Source: CAVTOA01 sp963736285 (lineage in GTDB: Bacteria; Actinomycetota; Actinomycetes; Mycobacteriales; QHCE01). Taken from it: a stretch of 64,000 nt of DNA. Within the stretch, counting starts at the first letter, position 1. The number at the start of each line of letters is the position of its first letter. The notes under the pieces were generated by a model. The model was not told where the DNA came from. It worked only from the letters and a program-made list of their open reading frames with translations, and did not search any database. Shown piece after piece: positions 1 to 8,239 of the stretch. The position numbers and the translations under genes are program-made. Location: positions 62,001-126,000 of the forward strand of contig CAVTOA010000002.1 of assembly GCA_963736285.1 (NCBI GenBank), given 5' to 3'.

Positions 1-266
1 GGAGCGGGGCTAGAACCAGTGTCATCACCGCCATCGCCGATCACAGCCAGCTCACCGCCCACCTCGACGGTGTCGTCTTCGTTTGCAGTGATTTTGGTGA
101 GCGTGCCCGCGGCTGGCGAGGGGATTTCGGTGTCGACTTTGTCGGTCGACACCTCGAGCAGCGGCTCATCGACCTCTACTCGATCACCCTCCTGCTTGAG
201 CCAACGGGTCACGGTTCCTTCGGTGACACTCTCACCGAGCTGGGGCATGGTGACCGAAACCGACAT
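1..266 (-). CDS. sucB: Dihydrolipoamide acyltransferase (E2), N-terminal part, runs off the window
   Basis: E2 component of a 2-oxoacid dehydrogenase complex, which carries acyl groups on a swinging lipoyl arm. The visible 88 residues begin MSVSVTMPQLGESVTEGTV and form one lipoyl domain; the lipoylated lysine is the K of the STDKVDTE motif at about residue 43. The catalytic domain lies outside the window. The gene lies 3' of lpdA on the same strand, as in the dlaT/sucB-lpd region of other actinobacteria, so E2 and E3 may be made together. Whether the substrate is 2-oxoglutarate or pyruvate cannot be told from this fragment; actinobacterial E2 of this type serves both complexes. Confidence 0.88.
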   Translation of the reverse strand, partial: MSVSVTMPQLGESVTEGTVTRWLKQEGDRVEVDEPLLEVSTDKVDTEIPSPAAGTLTKITANEDDTVEVGGELAVIGDGGDDTGSSPA

Positions 267-331
267 CGCTTCTGCGACTCCTTTACCTGCCGCCACGAGG
301 GCGGTCGAGTGATTAATTGACGAGCCTAAAC

Positions 332-389
332 GTTCGTTCTCTCCCCGACGCGAATAGGGGCCGCGAATAGGGCAGGGGAGAGAACGAAC
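332..389. terminator. Long perfect inverted repeat between lpdA and E2
   Basis: Two perfect 15-base arms (332-346 and 375-389) with a 28-base loop form a strong hairpin ten bases after the lpdA stop. There is no T-run, so it may be a partial terminator, an mRNA-stabilising stem or an attenuator that lowers E2 expression relative to lpdA. Confidence 0.5.
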
Positions 390-398
390 CAGTGGGTG

Positions 399-1772
399 TT
401 ACCCGTGTACGTGTAGCGGTTTGCCCGCGAGCGCAAGGTGAGCTTCACCGAGCGCCTCCGTTTGAGTGGGATGCGCGTGGATGAGCTGTGCCACCTCGGC
501 GGGGAATGCCTCCCAGTTGTAGATCAGTTGAGCTTCGCCAATGAGCTCACCCACTCGGCCGCCCACCATGTGGATGCCCAGCACCGGACCGTCTTTTTCC
601 CGCACCAACTTGACCTGGCCGGCGGTTTTGAGAATGACGCTCTTTCCGTTGCCCGCGAGGTCGTAGGTGAGTTCTTCGATCTCGTGCCCGCGTTCTTTCG
701 CCTGGGCACTTGTGAGACCCACAGACGCCACCTGTGGCTCGCTGTAGGTGACTCGTGGAACACCGGCGTAGTCGATGGGCGTGACTGGGAGGCCAGCGAG
801 CCGCTCCGCCACCATGATGCCTTCGCCGAAGCCCACATGGGCGAGCTGCAGGGTGGGGATGAGGTCGCCCACGGCAGAAATGGTGGGCACGTTCGTCTGG
901 CAGTACTCATCGACAAGCACATAGCCGCGCTCGGTCTTGACCCCTGCCTCTTCGTACCCCAAGCCGGCCGAGACTGGCCCGCGTCCGACAGCGACCAGCA
1001 GTAGTTCGGCCTCGAGCTGCGTGCCGTTCTCCAATGAAACCCGGACGCCGCTGTCGGTATTTTCCGCACCGGAGAAGCGCACCCCCGTGTGGAAGGCTAT
1101 GCCACGCTTACGGAAGGCGCGCTCCAACCGCTTGGACGATGCCTCGTCTTCCAGCGGAACCAAATGCGGCAATGCCTCCACGATGGTGACCTCGGCGCCG
1201 AATGATTTCCAGACACTGGCGAATTCGACCCCGATGACGCCACCGCCCAAAATGACCACTGAGCTGGGAACATGACCAAGGTGCAGCGCGTGGTCGCTGG
1301 TGATGATGCGCTTGCCGTCGATGTCGAGACCTGGCAACGACTTCGGAACCGAACCGGTGGCAAGCAGCACATGCTTGCCTTGGTAGCGCTCGCCGTTGAC
1401 CTCGACGGTGGTGGGAGAAACCAGCCGGCCTTCGCCCTCGACGTAGGCGATTTTGCGGCTCTTTACAAGCCCCTGCAGGCCTTTGTGCATTTTGGAGATG
1501 ACGCCGTCTTTGTAGGCATTGACGCCGCTCATGTCGATGCCGACCAGCTCGGTCTTCACCCCGAAGTCTTCTCCGTCTCGGGCGGAATCGGCTACCTCGC
1601 CCGCGTGCAGCAGCGCCTTGGTGGGGATGCAGCCGTTGTGCAAGCAGGTGCCACCAAGTTTGCCCTTCTCGATAAGTACCACCGACTGGCCAAGCTCGGC
1701 TGCGCGGAGGGCGCACGCGTAGCCGCCACTGCCGCCACCGAGGATCACGAGGTCGTAACTGGAGTCGGTCAC
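399..1772 (-). CDS. lpdA: Dihydrolipoamide dehydrogenase (E3)
   Basis: FAD- and NAD-dependent flavoprotein that reoxidises the dihydrolipoyl arm of pyruvate and 2-oxoglutarate dehydrogenase, and of the glycine cleavage system. The 457 residues are the normal length. The N-terminal FAD-binding GGGSGG is at residues 12-17, and the redox-active disulfide is C43/C48 in GGTCLHNGC. A second nucleotide-binding GGGVIG lies near residue 180, and the catalytic His-Glu pair is H434 and E439 in HAHPTQTE. It sits between pepA and the E2 gene on the same strand; with gcvT nearby it could serve several lipoyl-dependent complexes. Confidence 0.96.
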   Translation of the reverse strand: MTDSSYDLVILGGGSGGYACALRAAELGQSVVLIEKGKLGGTCLHNGCIPTKALLHAGEVADSARDGEDFGVKTELVGIDMSGVNAYKDGVISKMHKGLQGLVKSRKIAYVEGEGRLVSPTTVEVNGERYQGKHVLLATGSVPKSLPGLDIDGKRIITSDHALHLGHVPSSVVILGGGVIGVEFASVWKSFGAEVTIVEALPHLVPLEDEASSKRLERAFRKRGIAFHTGVRFSGAENTDSGVRVSLENGTQLEAELLLVAVGRGPVSAGLGYEEAGVKTERGYVLVDEYCQTNVPTISAVGDLIPTLQLAHVGFGEGIMVAERLAGLPVTPIDYAGVPRVTYSEPQVASVGLTSAQAKERGHEIEELTYDLAGNGKSVILKTAGQVKLVREKDGPVLGIHMVGGRVGELIGEAQLIYNWEAFPAEVAQLIHAHPTQTEALGEAHLALAGKPLHVHG

Positions 1773-1866
1773 CGTATCTCCTGCTAATCGTTGCTAGTTG
1801 GTATAAGCCATCTTGGCACTTGACCGTCGCGAGCCGCCAACGACCTAGTGCCATGCCAGGCCCACG

Positions 1867-3534
1867 TCAACTGGCGTTGAAGGCGGCGGTGTCATCGGCC
1901 TCTTGACCAGCGCCGATCCCGCGCACAAGCTCAACCAGTGTTCTGGTGGGCATGCCGGTCGCACCTTTAGGTAGGTAGCCATACGCGTTTCCTGGATTAC
2001 GGGACGGTCCGGCGATATCGATGTGCGCCCAGGTGATGCCTTCACCAATGCATTCGGCCAGGAAATGGCCGCCTTGCAGCATGTGCCCTCCGCGATCAAA
2101 CGAGGTGTTGACCTGGGCAAAGTCGGCCACGTCTGAATCCATGCCAGCGCGGACGTCGTCGGGAAGTGGCATTGGCCACATCGGCTCCCCGACTCGTTCT
2201 CCGGCAGCGCACACCAGCGCGCGCGCTGCCGCCGTGCCCATGACGCCGGCGATGCGATGCCCCAGGGCAGTGACCGCACCACCGGTGAGGGTGGAGGCCT
2301 CAAATAGGTAGTCGGGCTGGTCTTCGCTTGCTCTGCCTAGCGCATCGCCCAACACGATGCGACCTTCGGCGTCAGTGTTCAAGATCTCTACTCGGTGCCC
2401 GCCATAGAGCGTGACCACATCGCCGGGGCGATAGGCATCTCCGCTCAGCATGTTTTCCGCGATCGCGGCATAGCCAATGACGTCCGCCCGAGGGGCGAGT
2501 TCTGCGATCGCCAGCATCGCTGCGATGACGCTCGCGGCTCCGGCCATGTCGGTCTTCATTTCACCCATGCCCTGGGCTGGCTTAATAGAAATGCCGCCGG
2601 TGTCGAACGTGATGCCTTTACCAACCAGAGCGATCCGTGGGAGCGTCTGTCCACTGTGGTCATTTGCCGGACGGTAAGCCAGCCGAACCAGCCGTGGTTC
2701 TGCTGACGAGCCCCCGCCAACCGCGAGGAGCCCGCCGTAACCCCCAGCTGCGAGCTCTGCTTCATCAAGAACTTCGACGGCAAGGCCGACCTGGCGAGCG
2801 GCATCGGCAGCGGCAACGGCAAGATCTGCCGGCCGCAGGAGGTTAGCTGGTGTGTTCACCCAATCCCGTGCTCGATGCACCGCTTCGCTCACGATGTGCC
2901 ACTCGCTGATTCGATGATGCAATGCATCGGTCACAGATGCGGCGGGGGCGACGACTCCGAAATGCGACACTGGCGCTCGGTAGGACGATGGCAACGTGGA
3001 TTTGCCCTCGGTGAAGTCATAGCTGGCAAGCAGGCCGCCTTCAACAGCGGCAAGGATGGCCTCGTCAGCGTCGAGGTGTTCCGGGTCGAATCCATGACCG
3101 ATGAATAGTTGCTCCGTGCTGAGGGCTAGCACGACGTGGTCACAACCGGACAGGGCTCGAATAGCGGCCCCACTTGCCCGGCGGATTCGCTCCACAAGGG
3201 AAGCACGAGTCGACTCCGTAGAAGGCCTCAGGTTCGCGCGGCCTTCTACGTCTTGCCTTCGTGGCGCGCGTGAACCCATTCCCACCGCCACGAGGAGTGG
3301 TGCTCGCATGTTTCCCAGAGAAGCGAGTTTGGTTACTTCACCCACGGCGCCGGTAGCGCCGAGCGCCCGCAGCGTCTCGGCGAGCTGGCCGTCAAAGTCG
3401 TCATCCAACCGGGTGGCGTAGTCGTCAAGTTCGAGCGTGGACGCTCCACTGTGGATGCCGACGACAATCGCATCGGTTTCGAGGTCAGCGAGGGAGGACT
3501 CCGTGGGCACTGCCAGCAACTCAACCGTCGTCAT
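1867..3534 (-). CDS. pepA: Leucyl aminopeptidase (M17 family)
   Basis: Cytosolic metallo-aminopeptidase that removes N-terminal residues from peptides; M17 enzymes are hexamers with two metals per subunit. The protein has 555 residues, slightly longer than usual. The C-terminal catalytic half contains the metal-binding GKGITFDTGG and the signature NTDAEGRIVLGDAL, both intact. The N-terminal third is the poorly conserved macro-like domain typical of the family. It is divergent from gcvT across an 86-base spacer that must hold both promoters. In M. tuberculosis the equivalent gene (pepB) also lies beside gcvT and the E2 gene, which supports the assignment. Confidence 0.95.
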   Translation of the reverse strand: MTTVELLAVPTESSLADLETDAIVVGIHSGASTLELDDYATRLDDDFDGQLAETLRALGATGAVGEVTKLASLGNMRAPLLVAVGMGSRAPRRQDVEGRANLRPSTESTRASLVERIRRASGAAIRALSGCDHVVLALSTEQLFIGHGFDPEHLDADEAILAAVEGGLLASYDFTEGKSTLPSSYRAPVSHFGVVAPAASVTDALHHRISEWHIVSEAVHRARDWVNTPANLLRPADLAVAAADAARQVGLAVEVLDEAELAAGGYGGLLAVGGGSSAEPRLVRLAYRPANDHSGQTLPRIALVGKGITFDTGGISIKPAQGMGEMKTDMAGAASVIAAMLAIAELAPRADVIGYAAIAENMLSGDAYRPGDVVTLYGGHRVEILNTDAEGRIVLGDALGRASEDQPDYLFEASTLTGGAVTALGHRIAGVMGTAAARALVCAAGERVGEPMWPMPLPDDVRAGMDSDVADFAQVNTSFDRGGHMLQGGHFLAECIGEGITWAHIDIAGPSRNPGNAYGYLPKGATGMPTRTLVELVRGIGAGQEADDTAAFNAS

Positions 3535-3620
3535 TAGTACTAGCCTCCGCCGCTATCGTCTGTCCATTTTGTCGTCCGCGCTCATGATACGGACCGTATT
3601 GTGCTTAACTGCGACGCCGG

Positions 3621-4847
3621 ATGGGTAGCGTGGCTGCTATGGATGTGCACCCACCGGTTCGTCGTTCACCACTACACAGCTGCCATGTTGCCTTACATGC
3701 CAAGTTCGTTGATTTCAGCGGATGGCAGATGCCACTCGAATATGCCCAAGGCGGAGTGCTGGCCGAACATGCCGCGGTACGAAACGCGGTAGGGATGTTC
3801 GACGTCTCGCATCTGGGAACAGTGCGAGTCAAGGGGACGGGTGCGGCGGCGTTAGTCAATCGTTGCTTCACCAACGATCTGGATCGTATTGATTCGGGCC
3901 AAGCCCAATACACGTTGTGTTGTGATGACGTCACCGGCGGCGTTATTGACGACCTGATCGTGTATCGGTACAGCGACGATGAAGTGCTGTGCGTACCCAA
4001 CGCCGCCAATGTGGGCGAGGTAACACGGCGCTTGGCGGATGCCGCCCCTTCGTTTGGTGCCGCGCGCGACTATGCATCCGGCTCCGTCGATGACGGCACA
4101 CGCGTTGGTGATATCTCTGTGGTCGACGAACACGGAACCCATGCGATGATCGCGGTACAAGGCCCCGCATCTGCTGAGTTGTTGCAGCTGCTCGGTTTGC
4201 CGCATGGGCATCGATACATGAGCTTTGTCGAGGCTGAGTGGGGCGGCGCACGGGCGCAAGATTCAGCGCGGATAGTAATATGCCGCACCGGTTATACCGG
4301 CGAACATGGCTACGAATTGCTTGTGCCGGCCGAGGCCGCTCCCATGTTGTGGGATGCGGCGCTGGAAGCGGGGCAATCCTTAGGCATCCGTCCCTGTGGC
4401 CTCGCGGCCCGCGATACGTTGCGCACCGAGATGGGCTATCCACTTCATGGACATGAGCTGACCCCGAAAATCTCCCCTGTAGAAGCCGGTTTGAGTTGGG
4501 CGGTTGGTTGGGCGAAGCCGCGATTTTGGGGACGGGACGCGTTGCTACAGCAAAAAGCGGCGGGTCCCACTCGACGAGCCACCGGGTTGGTACTCGCGGA
4601 ACAGGGCGTTCCCCGCCCAGGTATGTCGATATACCTTCCTGACGGGGATACCCCGGTCGGGTCATTAACGAGCGGCACCTACTCGCCATCTCTGCGGGTG
4701 GGGATAGGTCTGGCGCTCATCGACATCGCCACCGGGCTGGCCGATGGCGATGAGATAGAGCTCGATGTACGTGGTCGCCGCGTTGGCGGACGGCTCACCG
4801 CCCCGCCCTTCGTGGTGGCCTCAGCGCGGCGGGTTAAGGCCAGCTGA
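3621..4847 (+). CDS. gcvT: Aminomethyltransferase (glycine cleavage T protein)
   Basis: T protein of the glycine cleavage system; it moves the methylene group from the aminomethyl-lipoyl H protein to tetrahydrofolate and releases ammonia. The 408 residues include the N-terminal SGWQMPLEY motif, the folate-binding region with RTGYTGEHGYELLVP at about residue 220, and the C-terminal GCV_T_C domain. An in-frame ATG at 3639 gives a start (MDVHPP) closer to that of homologues and may be the true one. GcvH and GcvP are not in this window. Its last 27 bases overlap a small opposing gene. Confidence 0.94.
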   Translation: MGSVAAMDVHPPVRRSPLHSCHVALHAKFVDFSGWQMPLEYAQGGVLAEHAAVRNAVGMFDVSHLGTVRVKGTGAAALVNRCFTNDLDRIDSGQAQYTLCCDDVTGGVIDDLIVYRYSDDEVLCVPNAANVGEVTRRLADAAPSFGAARDYASGSVDDGTRVGDISVVDEHGTHAMIAVQGPASAELLQLLGLPHGHRYMSFVEAEWGGARAQDSARIVICRTGYTGEHGYELLVPAEAAPMLWDAALEAGQSLGIRPCGLAARDTLRTEMGYPLHGHELTPKISPVEAGLSWAVGWAKPRFWGRDALLQQKAAGPTRRATGLVLAEQGVPRPGMSIYLPDGDTPVGSLTSGTYSPSLRVGIGLALIDIATGLADGDEIELDVRGRRVGGRLTAPPFVVASARRVKAS

Positions 4848-4997
4848 ATCCGTCCAAATACGCATGTGCTTGTGAATCTCGGTGATTTGCGCCTCAATCC
4901 GCCGGAGTTGCTCTCCCTGTCGCTCTTGGGTAGCTGAGACGTCGGAGAGCAGCTTGTACATCGACTGCGCGTCTGTTGCGGCGGCGTTGTTGTCCAT
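4821..4997 (-). CDS. Small coiled-coil protein, 58 residues, unknown function
   Basis: I do not recognise this protein. It begins MDNNAAATDAQSMYKLLSDV and has a polar, Gln/Glu/Arg-rich heptad pattern from about residue 14 to 45, consistent with a short coiled coil. No membrane segment or signal is seen. A good ribosome-binding site (GAGGAG) lies eight bases before the ATG, the main reason to believe it. The 3' end is antisense to the last nine codons of gcvT. It could be a small scaffolding or tail-fibre-like protein, or a chance frame; homologues would decide. Confidence 0.45.
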   Translation of the reverse strand: MDNNAAATDAQSMYKLLSDVSATQERQGEQLRRIEAQITEIHKHMRIWTDSAGLNPPR

Positions 4998-5000
4998 GTT

Positions 5001-5308
5001 TGTGTCTCCTCATCTTGGCGTTCGCACAGGTCAATCGGGTGCGAAACCACCGCCGACCCCTGCCGAACGGCACCGTAATCAGCGCCATTGACGCATTCCC
5101 ATAGTGCGGCCGTTAGCGGAATGCCGCAATATGTCATGGAATGTGAATTTGACGGACGTGACAGTTGTTGACCGCTGAGTCGAGGCAGGCGGAGTGATGG
5201 CTATCCCGGTCTGTGCCAACTTTGCAGGGGTTTCTTCCCTACCTCGTCAGCAAGTTGCACACTATCCGCGGACAAGTCGTTGTTCGCTCAAATGGAAAGG
5301 TGAAGTAC
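5001..5308. other. Intergenic region, divergent promoters
   Basis: About 300 bases between the small coiled-coil gene and the DUF397 gene, read outward in both directions. Short frames here lack ribosome-binding sites and recognisable sequence. I see no RNA gene or strong repeat; it presumably carries the two promoters. Confidence 0.5.
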
Positions 5309-5500
5309 ATGCGGAAAATTACCCTAGACGGAGCAAAATGGAGAAAAGCAGTTCGCTGCGGACCGAATTCGACCGCGTGTGTGGAGGTTGCCCCGGTGGA
5401 GGGCCAGGTGGCAGTGCGTGACTCCAAGGACCGACGTGGCCCAGCGCTTGTATTCGGCAGCGGCGAGTGGACCCAGTTCATCCAAGGACTCAAAAACTAA
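5309..5500 (+). CDS. DUF397 domain protein, orphan
   Basis: A 63-residue DUF397 protein: an N-terminal W-R-K-A segment, a conserved Cys/Val-Glu-Val-Ala core and the typical end with VRDSKDRRGPALVFGSGEW. DUF397 proteins are common in Streptomyces, Pseudonocardia and relatives, usually encoded beside an XRE/DUF5753 helix-turn-helix regulator, and members of the wider family have been proposed to act as antitoxin-like or developmental partners. No such regulator is adjacent here. The ATG follows AAAGG at suitable spacing; a GTG nine bases upstream is an alternative start. A strong hairpin follows the stop. Confidence 0.85.
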   Translation: MRKITLDGAKWRKAVRCGPNSTACVEVAPVEGQVAVRDSKDRRGPALVFGSGEWTQFIQGLKN

Positions 5501-5515
5501 CTGAGGTGTTTATAA

Positions 5516-5561
5516 AGTGAGTGTTGTGGGCGGTGCATCGACCCCGCCCACAACACTCACT
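5516..5561. terminator. Bidirectional terminator, DUF397 gene and cobT
   Basis: Perfect 18-base arms (5516-5533 and 5544-5561) with a 10-base loop sit between two convergent genes, 15 bases after the DUF397 stop and just past the cobT stop. Its position fits a shared terminator. Confidence 0.75.
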
Positions 5562-5569
5562 CGTGAGCC

Positions 5570-6514
5570 CTATAAGGCTGCCGCTGCCAACGCCGCTTGA
5601 ATGGTGGGCAGTGCCATAGCGGTTCCGACGCCTTCTCCCAGTTGCATCCCCGAACTGTGCAACGGCGCCAGGTGCAGCGCGCCGAGCGCATAACGTTCGA
5701 TTTCGGTCTTACTGCTGTGCGCGGCGTACCACCAGCCGACCGCGGCGGGTAGGAACTCTCCAACCAGCAGTGCGGCTGCCGCGAGCGTGGGCCCATCGAT
5801 AAGGGCGGGAGTGTGCCGGCGAGCGGACTGTTCCAGTAGCCCAGCGGCCCACGCCACGCTCGGGCTGTTCACTGCGGCAACCGCGCCAGGGATGGACTGC
5901 GGCGTGGACTTCTGCAGCTGCCAGGCTCGATCGCGGACCTGGGCGCATCGCGTCATCCATGCCGTGTCATTCGCTGGACGGTATTCGTTACTGATGGTGG
6001 CGCCGTCGCCCTGGCTTGCGCCGTCAATGCGACCCGCTATCAAGTCGAAACCCAGAACCTGTTGGGGTTCAAGCCTGAGCAATGCCGCGACTACCGCGCC
6101 AGCGGCGGCAGCTTTGTCCTGTCCCGGTCCCGCGACGGCGCCGATCATCGGAATGATCAGGTCGGCCCCTTCGTCCACCAGGGTGTCCGCGGCGTGTGTG
6201 CCGTGTTCGTAGGCCGCATGCGAGCTGGGCTCGGTGGCCCGCGTGTTTTTCTCCGAAGCTATCCGAAGCCCACTTGCATGAGCGAAGTCCTGGTGCCATT
6301 GACTGACCGTTCCCACTACCGCCACGCTCGGCTTCTGGAAAGCGACCACTGGCCAAGTGTGCTGTGCGCCGGCAGCCCAACTCAGTAGCTCAGTGAGCTC
6401 ACCCCACGATTGGCCGTGTGCGGTCAGCAGCCGGCATGCGCTGCGCGCGGCGTCGAGTGACGTTTGGTCTGGCGCGGGGACGGGGTGCTCAGGAGGATGT
6501 TCGGCGCTAGTCAC
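5570..6514 (-). CDS. cobT: Nicotinate-nucleotide:dimethylbenzimidazole phosphoribosyltransferase
   Basis: CobT makes alpha-ribazole phosphate, the lower-ligand nucleotide of cobalamin, from nicotinate mononucleotide and dimethylbenzimidazole. Two family signatures are present: LIIPMIGAVAGPGQDKAAAAGA around residues 120-140, and the C-terminal GMQLGEGVGTAMALP, which keeps the glutamate proposed as catalytic base. At 314 residues it is somewhat shorter than the usual 350 and the N-terminal region is divergent. The M. tuberculosis homologue (Rv2207) lies in the same neighbourhood. No cobalamin riboswitch is seen upstream and no other cob genes are in the window. Confidence 0.85.
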   Translation of the reverse strand: MTSAEHPPEHPVPAPDQTSLDAARSACRLLTAHGQSWGELTELLSWAAGAQHTWPVVAFQKPSVAVVGTVSQWHQDFAHASGLRIASEKNTRATEPSSHAAYEHGTHAADTLVDEGADLIIPMIGAVAGPGQDKAAAAGAVVAALLRLEPQQVLGFDLIAGRIDGASQGDGATISNEYRPANDTAWMTRCAQVRDRAWQLQKSTPQSIPGAVAAVNSPSVAWAAGLLEQSARRHTPALIDGPTLAAAALLVGEFLPAAVGWWYAAHSSKTEIERYALGALHLAPLHSSGMQLGEGVGTAMALPTIQAALAAAAL

Positions 6515-6588
6515 GTCGGCAGGCTACAGCACCTACGATTGCGACTAACCTAAGAAAAACCGCGGCGATCGATCGAGGGGAACTGCGA

Positions 6589-6792
6589 ATGTGGACCTGG
6601 CGTTACCTTGCCGACGATGAGTCGCACGTGGAGGTTGCTCAGCCAGCTCAGGAAGACTTCACTAACCAGTCCGACGCGGAAAGTTGGCTGGGGGAGAACT
6701 GGCGGGAACTACGCGAGGGCGGAGCCTCTCAGGTGGAGCTGTTGGACGATGACCGGATCGAGTACCGGATGCCACTGACTACGGAGACCTAG
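6589..6792 (+). CDS. Conserved actinobacterial small protein, unknown function
   Basis: A 67-residue acidic protein (MWTWRYLADDESHVEVAQ) of a type often found in actinobacteria, with the recurring W-R-Y-L start and an internal D-A-E-x-W-L-G-x-N-W motif at about residues 29-37. No catalytic motif, membrane segment or signal is visible. GAGGGG lies nine bases before the ATG. It is divergent from cobT and convergent with the glycosyltransferase gene, from which a hairpin separates it. Function unknown. Confidence 0.8.
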   Translation: MWTWRYLADDESHVEVAQPAQEDFTNQSDAESWLGENWRELREGGASQVELLDDDRIEYRMPLTTET

Positions 6793-6882
6793 AACAGGTC
6801 CGAATACCTTATTGGATGTCCGCCAGCTGTGACCAGCTGGCCGTGCTGGACACCGCGTCGTTGGCTGTAGCCACTGGAATTG

Positions 6883-6927
6883 AGCAAAAAAGGGCGCCCA
6901 AGCCAACGCTCGAGCGCCCTTTTTGCT
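6883..6927. terminator. Bidirectional intrinsic terminator
   Basis: Arms AGCAAAAAAGGGCGC (6883-6897) and GCGCCCTTTTTGCT (6914-6927) form a GC stem flanked by an A-run and a T-run, so it ends transcription from both sides. It separates the 67-residue protein gene from the convergent glycosyltransferase gene. Confidence 0.85.
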
Positions 6928-6940
6928 ACGTAGATGCGCT

Positions 6941-8239
6941 TTATACCAACGTGGTCTCCCGCTCGTCCTCACCGCGCAGCGCGGCAAGTTGGTCGGCCGG
7001 AACCGCCGCCCGACGCAGCGTGAGCAGGCTGGCCACAAATCCGGTGCAGATAACAACCACGCCAAGCGAAATCGCTGTGGCAGAAGGAACAACCAGCCGC
7101 ATCATGTTGCGGGCATCCAGGTTGCCAAAGCTTGCATCGCCCCACTTACTAATGGCGATGATTGTGCCGACAAGCCCTCCGAGCATGAGGATCACCCCTG
7201 CCACCGCACAGACTTCCAGCCGAAGGACCTTGAGCCACGAGGCCATAGTCTTTTCTGAGATCAGGCCCTCGGTGCGTCCATACAATTTGGCGCAGCCGCC
7301 GAAGAGGAAGAGCTGGGTGCCCACCAACGTCGCCATACACGTGTAGACCAATGCGCTGACGTCAAAGGTGATGCTGCCCAGCGAAACCGGGCCGATCGCG
7401 AGCGCCGCGGTACCAAGAAGTCCTACAAGAGCCAAGAGCGCCCCAGGCCACACCAGCGTCTTGCGCGGAGCGAAGACAAGCAAGAAACGTAGATGACGCC
7501 AGCCATCACGCCAGGTTCGTAGATGCGGTGCGCGGCTTCGACCATCGGGGCGCAGTGTGGTGGGTACTTCCACCATGTCGTAGCCAGCATTCGCCGCGCG
7601 GACTACGAGCTCGGAAGCGAATTCCATACCTGGCATGCATAGACGCAGCTCGCGAATGCGGTCGCGGTTGAAGCCCCGGATCCCACAATGAAAGTCTTTG
7701 ACGCCCTTGAGGTTGAAGAGCCGCCGCCCGAGCCAGCTCAGCACGGGGTTACCCAAATACCTATGCAAAGGAGGCATAGCGCCTGGGGCGATACCGCCAC
7801 GGAAGCGGTTACCCATCACCACATCGTGGCCCTTACGCAACTTAGTGATGAAAGGCGCAAGGTGGGAGAGGTCGTAGCTGTCGTCAGCGTCGGCCATGAT
7901 GACGTACTCGCCGCGGGCTTTCTCGATCCCCGCGATGAGTGCCCCACCGTAACCACGGATCGGTGCATGGATGACACGGGCACCGTTGGCGACGGCGATC
8001 TCCTGCGAGCCGTCGGTACTGCCGTTGTCGGAAACCAGCACCTCGCCATCGACACCAAGCTCTCGAAGCGAGGTAACAGCTTTGCGGACACATATCGCGA
8101 GCGTTTCTGCCTCATTCAAGCAAGGCATGAGCACAGTGACCTCGACGGGACGTTCCCCGTCCGCGGCCAGTATCGGTGCCGACGCGGTGTCCATGTTGAG
8201 TTGCTCATTCACGGATGCGTTATCAATTTCATTAAGCAC
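6941..8239 (-). CDS. Family 2 glycosyltransferase, polyprenyl-phosphate hexose synthase-like, with membrane C-terminus
   Basis: The N-terminal 260 residues are a GT-A fold of the DPM1/GtrB type: VTVLMPCLNEAETL, a GSTDGS motif, and the metal/nucleotide-binding DADDSYD. The last 150 residues contain about four hydrophobic segments, as in bacterial GtrB/Ppm-type proteins that glycosylate undecaprenyl or decaprenyl phosphate. It probably makes a polyprenyl-phosphate sugar donor for an outward-facing GT-C transferase. Its start overlaps the upstream membrane-transferase gene by eight bases, so the two are co-translated; a donor synthase plus membrane transferase is a logical pair. The sugar cannot be deduced from sequence. 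Confidence 0.88.
   Translation of the reverse strand: MLNEIDNASVNEQLNMDTASAPILAADGERPVEVTVLMPCLNEAETLAICVRKAVTSLRELGVDGEVLVSDNGSTDGSQEIAVANGARVIHAPIRGYGGALIAGIEKARGEYVIMADADDSYDLSHLAPFITKLRKGHDVVMGNRFRGGIAPGAMPPLHRYLGNPVLSWLGRRLFNLKGVKDFHCGIRGFNRDRIRELRLCMPGMEFASELVVRAANAGYDMVEVPTTLRPDGRSRAPHLRTWRDGWRHLRFLLVFAPRKTLVWPGALLALVGLLGTAALAIGPVSLGSITFDVSALVYTCMATLVGTQLFLFGGCAKLYGRTEGLISEKTMASWLKVLRLEVCAVAGVILMLGGLVGTIIAISKWGDASFGNLDARNMMRLVVPSATAISLGVVVICTGFVASLLTLRRAAVPADQLAALRGEDERETTLV

Noticed and set aside
19..312. Plus-strand frame of 97 codons
   Set aside because: Antisense to the lipoyl domain of the E2 gene; Ser/Thr-rich sequence typical of a shadow frame.
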